Shown here: positions 1 to 13,300 of the stretch, one piece after another | Position numbering within the stretch: the first letter of the stretch is position 1 | Layout of the letters: each line of letters begins with the position of its first letter | Assembly: GCA_008933995.1 (NCBI GenBank) | Contig: WARS01000010.1 | Span: 7,729,001-7,793,000 of the forward strand | Direction of reading: 5' to 3' | Source: Datnioides undecimradiatus | Lineage: Eukaryota; Chordata; Actinopteri; Lobotiformes; Datnioididae | Length of the DNA stretch: 64,000 bases | Notes under the pieces: generated by a model | The model's database searches: none | What the model was told of the DNA's origin: nothing | Seen by the model: only the letters and a program-made list of their open reading frames with translations | Translations under genes and position numbers: made by a program

Positions 1-1399
1 GCCCCAGCAGCCCTCTCCGAGCCTTGGTATGTAGCACCTTATGAATGAAATGTGAAGCCTCAATGAGTTTGTTATTGTTTTTCAAGAGATCTGTATAGGA
101 AAAAGCTTGAGCAGATTTGGGTTATGAGACTTCACAGAATCTGCTCTTGAAGATGTCCCTTCAAAAGTATTAAGCTGGCACAGGTTTAACATCTTTCTCT
201 CCTCTGCACTTTTCTTTCATTTTCCACAGAGAATTTGCTGCAGAACAGTGTGGATGACAGCTGGACAGACAGCAACCTGAACCGAGTGTCAGTCATTCAG
301 TTCCAGGAGGAGACCAAAGCTGAGGAGGAGGATGATGAGGCTGCTGCAGAGCGCAGAGTAAGGACACCAAACAACACAGTGTTGTTTTGTGTCGTTTTTG
401 TCAAACTTTGCACTCCCATCTATCAGTATTTATGCTGTCCGTCTGCGTTGTGATTTGCTTTAACGAATTCTGATTGAACACTGAACTAGAAATCATTGTT
501 ATTGGTCTGTATTTCTCTCAGGGCCTACAGCGCAGGGCCACACCCCACCCTAGTGAGCTGAAAGTAATGAAGAAAGTGATAGAGAGGAGGAATGAAACTT
601 ACACATCCAAACCTGATGGAGAGGAAGAGTCCCTTGATCCACAGGTATGCATACATAAATCACCTGACACTAGAGGAGGGCAAAAAGAGGTTTTAACCAG
701 AAATGTTACTCTTTATGGGCGCACTTTGCTTTTAGGAGAAGCGTCTCAGTGACCTGTCCAATCAGAGCCATGACTCCCAGGTGTCCAATAGCACACTGTC
801 AGCCACCTCCCATGAGGACAGACGCGATGTGACTGCAGTTTCGCAAAGGGAGGACCTTGTGGACGGTCACTCCCCTCAGGAGGAGGAAGAGCTGGATGAG
901 ATGGAGGTGGAGTACATTGAGGTAAAAAATTAAAATATCCATCATGTAAATCATCCGTAACATTGTAAAGATTTGTTTGTATTTACATGGTCAAAACAGA
1001 AAACTAAATCTCAACCCTGCTTTTCTCCAGCCCACTGTGCACTTTGCAGAAGAACCCATCATCAGGGGTGGGGATGAGGACGAAGAGGAGGATGGGGAAG
1101 ATGGCGAGAGGAGTGACGAGGAAGATGAGAGGCCAACCTTTCCTGCAGAGAAGCAGCGTCTGATCAGAAAGGACACGCCACACTACAAGAAGCACTTCAA
1201 GATCACCAAGTTGCCCAAGCCCGAGGCTGTGGCTGCGCTGCTGCAGGGCTTCAGTCCTGATGGCCTCAACTCTCCGACACAGGCCGCCGAGGACGAGCAG
1301 GATGAGGAGGAAGCACAAAGTCTATGCACCCCTCAGCACCACCACAGAATGGAGGAGCTTGAGGACAGCCGGCACCAGCCCAACTCCAGTCAAGTAAAG
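1..1399 (+). CDS. scrib: scrib exons: acidic linker between LRR and PDZ1
   Basis: Five exons (1-26, 230-357, 522-644, 736-921, 1031-1399) encode the linker after the leucine-rich repeats. The first begins mid-exon, so the window cuts the gene. The linker is very rich in Glu and Asp, with runs such as [12 protein letters not shown]. It carries the conserved basic segment [20 protein letters not shown], followed by [14 protein letters not shown], which in human SCRIB sits at the same place. The last four exons are separated by phase 0 introns. No folded domain is expected here. The Asp/Glu tracts are low in complexity and will align loosely, whereas the basic block is the reliable anchor. The next intron (1400-3161) holds (GT)n runs at 2247-2264 and 3075-3100 and no further exon that I can support. 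Confidence 0.93.
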
Positions 1400-4300
1400 G
1401 TAAAGGCACAATACAGGCAGTGGGAGGGTGCAGTGCAGGAATGTTGGAGGGTAGCTGGGCAGAAACAATTAAATATTATATGTAGAAATCCATTGTTTTC
1501 CACATCTGCATATGTAGAAATCTACTCAATATTCAAGTGCTGCATAAATAGCTATAGTGGTGGTGCAGTAGGATCTCGGGTATGCAGGGAAGTTGCAACA
1601 TCACACATCAAATGAGCTTATTAGCTTATTTAATGATTATTATTTCTATTAATGTTGTAAGAATATATTTGAACAGAATATATTTTTTGCTTGCTCGTTG
1701 CCTCTATGCAAACACTTAACACTGTATGCATAGAGTGCCCTTACAACCTTGCAAGTGGCATTCAGTTTGGAGCACTTACAAAGGATATGGCATTGCATGC
1801 AGGGTCATTGTTGAATTTAAGATGTCTACGCTTGAGCTGTAAATCACAGGGTTGATTTAACTGCACACTCGCCAACAGTTCCTCCTCAGACTTTTGCTTT
1901 GTCTTTGCTTTGTCCCAAAGACAAGATGTCTCTCGCCACCTACGGACACTCAGATGTCATAAATACTTCACATGATTAAGATTTCTTTGGCACACCCTGT
2001 TTCAGACTTGGAGACAAATGAGAGAAATTTCTTGTTAGAACCACGTGAGATAGCGTTTATTTATGTACTGATAACATATCTGATATAAATTCTTTGATGT
2101 CGAATGATAATGTCTCTTCCACCCAAATATCTGCAGGCCTTTCTTGCCAAACGCTGGTCCAGTTCAGTACTAAATTTCTCACCATGTTTACCAGCCACCT
2201 CCTGATTTGATTGAATAATGATATTTTCACATTCTGCTCTTAAAACTGTGTGTGTGTGTGTGTGCATTTTTAAGTGTGAATGGAGTGTCTGCTCTGGTGC
2301 TGCTTATGAAACTGAATCTCCTTATCGATCATTAGTATTGGAGAGACTACATAAAATATATCAATGTGCCATCTCGATTGGTGAAATCCTTTTTAACACT
2401 GTGATCAAAAATCATCATCTCACCAAATCAGTTTTGCGTGCGTTTCTGAATGTGGGTCCGTTTGTGTGGCTGACCTCAGATCACCCAGAACATGTACTGG
2501 CAGAGCTGGAATGTGAGATCCATTGAGTCTTGCTTGTGTGACATCAAAGAAGTACATTATTGTGGAGAGTAAGATTTATTTTAAGATTTATTTATTTATC
2601 ATTCTTGTGCATCAAATTCAGCAGGACAGAATTTTTGATTCTCTGAAACCTTTTTCTGTAACGTTCTATAAATGACTTGGAAAGTCACAGTGCAGGCTGA
2701 AAGTTCACTGTAACCTTGTTCAGTGTTTCTTCTCACAAAAGTAGGCCTGTTGTCTAAATGAAAGCTTGCTACTGGAGGAGTTTGCTCTCTGTGGTGTGGA
2801 GGCGGGGCTTATTTTGGGAAGAGCTTTTGCCTTGTCCTGTCCGCTTTCTCTACACTGTGTGTATTTCACTGTAGTGCAGCTCCTTGGTCTTGTCTTTCTG
2901 TCTCTGCCTGTATTTGCTTCTGGTGGCTGGGGAGTGATTGTGGGAGCGCATCTGCTTCAAAGGTGTACCATCCCAGTGGATGGTGAAGTCCCACAACCTG
3001 AAAGCAGACAGTGGAGTGTTGAGTGTGTTAGGTGAAGTTTATGGAGAGTGTGAGAACGTTACCTTTTGGGTTTTTGTGTGTGTGTGTGTATGTGTGTGTG
3101 AGCATATTTTTATTTTGGCCTGACTAATCCGCATGCCTCTCGCTGGTTCCTGTCCTAACAGGGGGTGTCATTTGATCAAGTCAATAATCTGCTGATTGAA
3201 CCTGCTCGAATTGAGGAGGAAGAGGTCTGTACATACTCTTTCCCGTCTGGTCTATCTCTGTGTCCTTCACTCACCCACTCATTCACCCACCTGTATTTAG
3301 AGGTGGAGAAAGTACCCCCAGAAAATCCATGGTTAATTCAAGCCAATCACAAGGGACCCCCTAACCACCACTCATTTATCAGATGGACAGTGTGGCAGAA
3401 CTGGATGCAGGAATGAAGTGGCCATGTTTTATTTCTGACATTGTCTTTTTTAATGGACAGCAGGGATTTAAACACTTGAAATGAGGTTTCCGAAATGTGC
3501 TACGTTTGAGAGCATTCTCAGAGTTTTCCTTTCATGTTTCCATGTTTCTAATCGGTTTCAAATGGCAATAATTCAGCACTTCATTTCACAAGCTCACCAC
3601 CAGCAGCTTCTCTTAGCCTACAATGGTTGCAACATTATCCATTTTAAAAATTGATCCACCACATTTCTTATCCACAAGAGTTTAAGTGAACATATGACTT
3701 ATCTTTGATTACAGCATTTTAATGTACCAGTAAGACTAGCAGATGAATGACAAAGGCAAAGCCTAAATAAATGAGTAAGGAATCATAACAAATGCAGATG
3801 TTTCCATGCAGGTGCAATGCACAGTACAGTTTAGCAATGAGCATCCAGTAAGGCTCTGTGGCAAGTATAAAAATGAGCATTTGACATTTTTGACTGTGAT
3901 GCTTGTGCATTAGTGTGATATGTAAGAAAAAATAGAAGAGCAGCTGTTGAGTTGACTGAATATGTCAATTCAGTACTGTCAACAAAAGAGGGACATCACA
4001 GTGGGGTTGCAGTGCGTAAAGACCTCATTACAAAGGTGAGAGTATATTTTGGAGTTGCAGTGCCACAACCACTGGTCTCCAGAGATGTGGAAAGAAGAAG
4101 TCTGATCAGATGAGTCATCTTCACCATATTCTCAAGTGTGTAAGTGCATTTGTGGCGTGAACCAAAAGGACAGTACAGACCTTAATACCTGGTCCCTGCA
4201 GTGGGGGGTACAGGGGGGATATGGTGGCTCTGTAACACTCTCACTGGGAAGTATTTTACCATCATGGTTTGGATTCAGCTGTTCCCTTACAGGAAAGTGT

Positions 4301-7300
4301 CACTGCAATGATCCACCTGATTTTAAGTTAGACATCTTACAAATAGTTAAACAACCATTAAAATGTTATTTTATTAGTGAGCGCTTTAGAAGAATGGTGT
4401 TCATCCCTGCTGTTCAGTTCAGGGACTTGTAGAATCAATCCCAATGTGCACTCAACACCCTAGCTGTTCCGGTGCCACAGCAACCATCTTGACTAAGGGC
4501 ATACCATGACCAATGCTCCATGACTTCTGGTAATATCCATATTATTGCACATAATGTTCAACCACTCAGGAACCAAGACAGATCAAACAGCAGCTCTACC
4601 TTGAACACAAAAAAACAATCTTTTTGGGCACCCTTACAAATATTATTTTGTTGGAAACCTTGACCATCCCAAGTAATTAGTAGTCACTGGCTGCCTACAG
4701 TTGTCCTGTGCCTCTCAGGTTAAGGTATATCTAAAAAACATTAACACACTTTAGGTTTCTTGGCTTATTTGTCATCCTCCCATGTTTTTCCAAAATGCTG
4801 TCAATTGCCTTATATAGACACAGCAGTATAAATCCCCATCCAGCATCAGGTTCTGCCACACTACATCTCTGCTGTTATACCTTTCCTCTGCTTCTGCTGC
4901 TTTGCTCCTTTTCATCCCCTGTCCATGCTGTGTTGCCCTGGAATGAATGGGCTGGTTGCACTTTTTGTTTCTTTGCACATAGCAGGTAACTCAACCGCCA
5001 ACCAGAGGAGGAGCTCCAGACTGATGAAGACAGATGACGTTTACTTCTTCATTAGTCAGATTTTGATATTTTAAACCCTATTGCATATGACTGTGTAAAT
5101 GTCAAAAGTTAAATTGTAGGAAATAACACAGATGGTACATGATATTTGTTTTGTCAATCTTCTGTCAAATGATTTTTTTTTCTTTTCAACATTTTTTGCT
5201 CATAGTGTTATGTAATACTTTCCTATGCAGTTTAGCCTTGGTGAAGAAAACTTGTGTCCTCATTTAAGTGTCATTCAGTATCATGTCCAAAGTGTCAGTG
5301 CTAGTTTAAGTGTGCTTTGTTTATTATTACAACAAATTCTTGGGTATTGGTGCTACAACTTCACAGACTGTCTTCACATCCAGGACATGGCACACTCTCT
5401 TCATCTGTTATTCTTGACATTTCCTTTTTGTCCTTCCACCTGTCCCTCATTTGTCTCCCTTCCTCCCCTTTTTGCATGGCTTGCAAGTATACAGAGTATG
5501 CACAGTCTGTTACTACTTATGTAGTGTTTACCTCCAACCCCATACACATTTTCAGTGAGGGTCAAGCCTATGTGAGTCCAAATAAAGAAGGCTGTCGACA
5601 GTTTGTGTTCACTTCATGCCTGAAGTCTATTGTCAGTTAAGTGGGTGCTGCTAAATAGCAAATTAATTTTTTTGGCTGTTTGGGTATAATTACAAACATG
5701 AAACATGCAAAATGTCTTTAAAGCTAAATTCTGCCATGAAATCATCCACATAATGTGACACAAGGCTCCAGACAAGTCAAAGTGTCCCTCCATTTATTTG
5801 TTGGCATGTTGACCGACTGCTGTTGTAAGACTGACGCCGCCTTCTGGCAGCAGGAGGGAGGTCACAAACAAAACATTGTGGGTGTGCCTCCCTCTCAGTC
5901 TGTCCTGAGATGAGTGGTATTGAAAGAGCTTTCACCTGTTCTTTGCTGACCCCCCCCTCCTTAACTTTCAGCATACCTTGACCATCCAACGACAAACTGG
6001 CGGCCTGGGTATCAGCATTGCTGGAGGGAAAGGATCTACACCTTACAAGGGAGATGATGAGGTAATATGTCGACCTGGAATCTGAATAGGTTTAAGGCGT
6101 TAAAAGACATTAGATAATACTGATTCTTTTCCCTTTTTGTTTGTGTGTTTAGGGAATCTTCATCTCCAGAGTATCTGAGGAGGGTCCTGCAGCAAGAGCA
6201 GGGGTCAAAGTGGGAGACAAACTCTTAGAGGTAAGCATTTTATGTTTACTTTGCATCTTTGTATTAGGCATCTATTTTCTCTGCTTTCTAGCAAGATGCT
6301 CAATCAACTATTTGTTTCAGGTGAATGGAGTGGACCTCCATGAAGCAGAACATCACACAGCAGTGGAAGCACTCCGTAGCTCTGGCGCCACAGTTTCTAT
6401 GACTGTGCTGCGGGAGCGTATGGTGGAGCCAGAGAACGCCATCACCACCACCCCCTTGAGGCCAGAGGACGACTACTTCCCACGAGAAAGGCGGAGCAGC
6501 GGCCTCACCTTCAACTTGGAGACAACTCCCAGTGGGCCTCAACAGCGGCTCTCCACCTGCCTGATCCGAAATGACAAGGGGCTGGGGTTCAGCATTGCAG
6601 GGGGGAAAGGCTCCACACCCTACCGCACAGGAGACACGGTGAGACAAGGAGCAACTGCATTCTATGGCATTTTTAAAGCAAACACTGCCAAGTTCCAGCC
6701 CATCAGACTTGGGGGTTTAATGCTTTCTTACTCCTATATTATGTAATGTGGGCTATATTTTGGTTTTGATAACATACTGTTTGAAAATCAATTAAAGTAA
6801 ATAATGCTAATATGTTTTTAGTTTACATTTAAAGCCCTGGTCTCAGAGTAGTTACACAATCAGAGAATTAATATCATATGTACAAATCTAACCATTGCAT
6901 CCAAGTATAGTCCATTTCTACAAATGATAGTGAGAGATGATATAAAGCTGAGGATACCATCAAACCATAGAATCCCTTAACTGCAGGTGTGGTCTTGAAG
7001 TGGGGTCACATAGTGCTTGCAGAGAACGTCTCAGTCACCAGGACCTGTCTTTTAACAGTGTCTATTCTAGCTGCAGCGTTTACAGTCATCACCAGGGAGA
7101 CGGAGATATGAATAGCCAGCCTTGACACCTGATAGGTCCACTGTAATTGGACAGGATGAGGTGTATATTTGGGCCAGTGCAATGCTGCATTGCAACCCGT
7201 GCAGCTCAACGAGCCCACAAAGAGGAAAGGACTCATAAACTTTAGGATTTAGGTGGGTCTGACTGTAAGTCTTGCCTCTCTTTCAAAAGCTTTTTGAAAT

Positions 7301-10300
7301 GGATGCACTGACTTGGCTGGTTGTCAGTTTATCTGAGGAGGAGGTGCAGTAGACTTTGCTCCTGCATGTGTTGACACATTTTGTTCTGGTGGAGCAGATT
7401 AGGAGTTTTTATTTGGTTAAACAAGTTGTATAATTTGTGTAAGCAAAGGGACATTAGATCTCTGGGGACATGACTTTTAATGAACTCCTTGTGCTGTAGA
7501 GCCTTAATGTGTCCTAATAATTAAACCCTATACTTTTAATCAGCTTTTAATTAGTTTTAATGTGAGGTATTCTATTTTTGGCTCACACTGTGGGATATCA
7601 TGCACTGACTTACTGGTAGCCTCCCTGTAGACAGCTCACAGTTGCACACTGATTCATTACGTTGTTGCAGCCTGTTACAGTCTAACACCAGCCCAGTCTA
7701 ATTTGATGCACCGACAGGAGGAGACCAGAAAAAATTAGTGGAATAATTCAGTAACCTCTCCTACTTATTTAACCTTCTACAGTTAACCTAGCCTAGCTAC
7801 AGTGTACCTGCAGCATCTCTTGTATCTGTATTTCTTTAAAAAACTGTCTAAGGAAGTACATAGTAAGTTGTCTGTTGCATAGTAATTCTGAGTTATTTAT
7901 CCATAAATATTTCAAGTTTAACATTGACAATGTCTTCTGTATGTTTTTAGGGAATTTACATCTCTCGCATCGCAGAAGGGGGAGCGGCACACAGAGACAG
8001 CACGCTGCGTGTGGGCGACAGGGTGATCTCGGTGAGTACTACACATCACCTCCACCCATTTCCATCTGTGTGTCGTCGTATTCACTGTTGATCAAAACTG
8101 TGTTTCCTTTATAATGTTGTCATTGAAATAATTTAATTTACCCCAGTTTCTCTTTTACGTTTACCTCCAGTGGGGATTTAAGTGTTGATTCAAACTAGAC
8201 CCAGTACATGCTGATAAAGGGATACTGGTCTCGTTCGAGGCCTTATAATTTACTCTGTATTAATCTAGATCTGTCCCATCACAGTTATTGAAAAGGAAAC
8301 AGTTAATGTATGCCATCATTGCTCTATGTTTTAATATTTACATTTGTAAATGTGCCCATAATGTTGCTCTCATCACTCCAGTTTTGCCCTTTCTAAGAAA
8401 TATATAACTGCGTTCAGTTGCTGAGCACATGCAGAAAATTAACTCACAAGCTTAAACGGAATCTAACACAGTCCTCAAACTAATTCTAACCCAGTCTTCC
8501 CTGGTTTACAAACAGCGTAGCTCTTTTGGTTTAATAGTGCTAATGTCACATTATGTTTCACTGATAAAGGGATCCTGCTCTTTGTAACATGCCCTTTGTT
8601 TCCTCTGCTGCTCACACTCCACTCCACGCCTCGCTTTGCTCTCACATCCCTGTCAGCATGATAGTAACTCTTAAATTGCATGTGTTTATCCAGGCACTCC
8701 CATGCACTCTTTATCACCTAGATTTTTATGCATCCTGAGGTTCCTCTTCCAGTATGCAGAATGTGAACTTGACTACCCCAATTAAACTGTTTCTTTAATG
8801 CAAACTGTGCTCTGGAGTTGACAGAAAAGCTTCCTGAATTATTCTCCTTGCTTCCTCTATGGGTTTCCTCTTTCCTTCGGCAGTTTCTCAGCTCTGTTTC
8901 TCTTCGCCTATTTGCTGGCTGTTTTTCTCTCTTTCTCATGTTATCTCCATCTGCATGCTCACTAATGCATTAAGTGTACTTCCTTGCCTGCTCGGTGGTG
9001 GGTGTGGTGTTGGGGTGGATTGGGCTGAGCCTGTCACCCTGCTGACATGCAGGACACATCAGTGTGTTACCATGGCAGCAGGTGCGGCAGCATACCAGCC
9101 GATGGTAAGAGCTGATACTGTCGGGTCAGTGCTGACCTCTGCTTGTCACTTTGGACCAGAGTACAGTTTTTTAAGGTTGTGCATGCCTGAAAGATTGCCC
9201 TCCTAAATTGAAACTCAAGGTTAGCTGAAAAGCAAATCATTGCTAACAACAGGCTTGTCTAAGGACTCCCCTGCTTGCCTTTGTTGACTTAAGATCAAAC
9301 TTTTTGCGGAAACAATACTCTTCCACCTGTTTTTTAAGTAAACAAAGGCAAGAAGGGGCACATTAGTGTACTATTGACATTAGCTACACAAGTTTTTTTG
9401 ACATCAGGGAATTTTATGACTCGCCTTGAGTCGCCTTGCTTGCTCGTGGCCTTTCTCCTTCAGGAAAGCTCTGCCAGCTTAAAATGCCTGCAGCAGCCTG
9501 CTGTTATCCCCGCTCCCTCTTCTTCTCTGCCTGTTCCTGTTGCCCTTCGTAGGTGTTGGATTCTTCTTCAATAACAATACTCACTTGTGTGCACTCACAA
9601 ATTATATATCAGAATATTATAGATGTCAATAAACATTCAGAAATATTTTTTGAATGATAAGGTATAGAAGTAGCTGAGAGAGACTGATGGTAGCATGCCA
9701 TTTCCAGCATGTATTTGTTGTTTTAATGTTCATTTTGCCCATGACGAGTGTGGCTCGTTGTCATTGGGAGCGTCCTCGTGGGCTGACACCCTCCATGGTT
9801 GGTTTTACTGTTGATCCAGATCAATGGTGTAGACATGACAGAGGCCAGGCATGACCAGGCAGTAGCGCTCCTTACCGGCACCTCCCCCACCATCGCCCTC
9901 CTGGTTGAGCGAGACCCGAATGCACCTGGGGGCTCTCCAGGTCAATCCCGGGCACGAGCCCACTCTCCTCCACCCCCAGAACCTTCTGATTCACCAGACC
10001 AGGAGGAGGAGGGCCTTTCCCTTCATGGGAACCATCTGAGCCAAATGGAGGACGAGTATCCCATCGAGGTGAGATGTTTAGAAAGCGTCTTGAGTACTTA
10101 CAGATGTTAAACAGCTTTTGGCTGGAGAAGCCTCATTGAGGCATTCAATGTTAATGTTTGTTCATTTGGACCCTGCCGTATCCTTAATGCTGTCCAGTTC
10201 CAGAGACGATGGTGCATGGTACGAAGGCTTGACCTAACTTAAATAATGGCGTAGTGTAGAGTGTAGCCTGGTAATAACAGCTTTATCATCCCAGTTGTCA

Positions 10301-13300
10301 ATAAGGCAAAAACATTGCGGCATTCATTAGTGTAACTTGACAGTGGCTTATGTCTGTAAGAGTTTTTGGGCCTATAGAAGGTCAGTTTGTGTTTATTAGA
10401 TAAATAATAGATGTAGACATGACTCTTACCTTTGACCATAATGTTTAGGCGGTTGACTTGTGTGGGACTAGGCTTGAAGTATTTTTACAATCTCTTGCCA
10501 AAATGCATCTTCTATCGCTAATCCTCACAGGAAGTGACCCTGGTGAAGTCAGGTGGCCCTCTAGGCCTGAGCATCGTGGGAGGCAGTGATCATGCCAGTC
10601 ACCCGTTTGGCATAAATGAACCTGGGGTGTTCATCTCAAAGGTGAAACCTGTAAAACTCCCTTCCCATCAATTTTTTTTTTTTCATCTCTTGTTCTGTGT
10701 CTGACCTTCTATGGCCCATCTCATCCCCAGGTGATTCCTCATGGACTTGCATGTCAAAGTGGACTACGTGTTGGGGACAGAATATTAGAAGTGAACTCCA
10801 TTGACCTGCGTCATGCCACGCACCAGGAGGCTGTACGAGCCCTGCTGGCCAACAAGCAGGAGATCCGTATGCTGGTACGGAGGGATCCTTCACCACCCGG
10901 GATGCAGGTGAGGCTGACAGCTCAAATCAATATATGCACACTGACAAAGGCAAATGCTTGCTTCAACTTGCTTGAAGACCCGTGTATGTATCATTGCAGG
11001 AAATTGTGATCCAGAAGCAGCCAGGGGAGAAGCTTGGCATCAGTATTCGTGGAGGGGCCAAAGGTCATGCAGGAAACCCCTTTGATGCTACAGATGAAGG
11101 CATCTTTATCTCTAAGGTTCTAAAATTCTTTATATTAAATACCATAACTTAAGAGTTCAAACATGCTTTGTAAATTTGAGGTTTTCAGTCAACTAGTTGG
11201 ACAATGTCAGAGTTCTGAAGCTGTCCACTTTTTAAAATTCACATACCTCCCATCTGACTGAGAATATATGAATAACAGAATAATATATACTGCTGTCTAC
11301 AGAAAAATATAGTAGTCTAAACTCCTAATTAAATGTTTCAATAATGATAAGTTAGATGACAATGACAGGCTATTCTAATGCACAGGTCAAAATCACTATT
11401 ATAAAGTTATATAGTCATTGACAGTTGTAATCAACTTTTGGTTAATATACAAACAGGTGAGTTCGAGTGGTGCAGCAGCAAGAGACGGCCGGCTGCAGGT
11501 TGGCATGCGCATCCTGGAGGTGAACAACCACAGCCTGCTGGGGATGACGCACACGGAGGCAGTGCGCGTGCTCCGTTCTGTAGGAGACTCCCTTAGCATG
11601 CTGGTGTGTGATGGCTTCGACCCACGAAAAGTGGCTGCTGTGGAGGTAAAGCACCATGATATTCAGTCAGAATATCTGGTTAATAAACTGCTAGTAAACA
11701 ACAACATCTGTTTTTGATAAATTTAGATCTAATTTTTAAACAATATGTGGTTTTGGTCCATTTGCAGGCTTCTCCAGGCATCATTGCCAACCCTTTTGCA
11801 ACAGGCATTGTCCGTAAGAACAGTATGGAAAGCATCTCCTCTATTGACCGAGACCTGAGCCCAGAAGAGATGGACATCATGCAGAAGGTACAAATCAGAT
11901 TACACATTGTTTTACATGCTAATCACTTGCTAATGCTACATGCTAATCATATCTTCATATCTTAATTAACATTATCTTTGCACTTAAGGTTGAGTGTGCA
12001 TATACCAATCAGTGACTGTTTAAGCCAAATAAAGACCAATAGTCCTACATGAGAGAAGTGAGCAGTGTTGCTTTGTGCGCCTGGAAGTTCACATTTGTTT
12101 TATCTACATAGCAGAAATCAGGTGATTTTGTTGTGAAGTTGTTATGTTAATCACGTGTTTTTGTTCAGCGATTCTGTCACAGCAGCACTCTGCTTCCACA
12201 GCAATTTGGTGTCAGCAGGTGGAGTTTCCAACCACGCTGGTGTTCGACTCTCTCCAACCATGCACACCACACATACCCATCTTTTCAGTACACCACCCAG
12301 AAAACGCCAGCACAGTTGTTTATTTTGTCCAGATTAGCTTTTGGGAGCCTGCCCATACTAAAGGAATGTAGTGGGCTTGTTGGTTTATTGAATGCTAGTT
12401 TCTGTTGTTCCCCTGCACACTTTCACAGTCCCCTGCACTTCACTTTTGTCCTATAACCTTCAGTCGTAAAGTAATGCTTATAGAAATTGCTTTGGGTTCA
12501 GTTACTCAGGTGGACAAGGTTTCTGCTAAGATTAACTATTTATTGGGATTATAAGGATCTTAAATCTCTTCTCTAGGAGTCTGAGATGGTGAGAGAGACA
12601 TCACAGTGGGAGCGAGAAGAGATGGAGAAAGTGGTAAGTGAAGCTGAAAATCTGTTGCTGTTTGGGGAAGGCTAGAGGTAAAAAATTATACCTGTCAGAT
12701 CAGCAGGAAGATGGCGATACAGAAAGAGAAGACAACTCAGATTTTGCTCGATCGTAGCTCAGAAAAATATAAAACAGAAGACGGGGTGGAGCTTCAGAGG
12801 CAGAAGCTCAGGTTGGTCTGTTACCGGATGAATGAAGCTTCTCCTCTGCACCTTGTGTGGTTATTGTGTTTGACAGAACTATTCCTGCAATGTCCCGCCT
12901 TGCATGCTTTTTCTGCTCCCATAGCTAATGAATAGAATACTTTCTAATGTGTGCGGATTCTATCCTTTCTTTCCCCTCTGTTTTTCTCTCGTCTCTCCTT
13001 TACCTTTGGTGTGTTCGGTGTGATACAAATCATCCAATCATCCCATCTCCATACCACTTCCCCTCTGTTGTGTTTTATCACTTCTCATCCCCTGTAACAC
13101 TTCTTTCCACATCTGTAAATCCTCCCTCCTCACCTCTCATCGCATTACTGTGTGGCTGTGTGTGGTCGGGCATCTTCCCTCCCATACTTTCCTCCTCCTC
13201 CCCTTCCTTTCTTGGTGAAGGAGCGTATGCGCTTGGAGCGAGAGGAGGCAACTCGCCTGCTAGAAGAGGAGACTGAGGTGAGACACTCCTCATCAGCAGG

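Noticed and set aside
1004-1318. 104-codon minus-strand frame
   Set aside because: Shadow of the Glu/Asp-rich scrib exon 1031-1399, which lacks stops on both strands because of its GAG/GAT composition.
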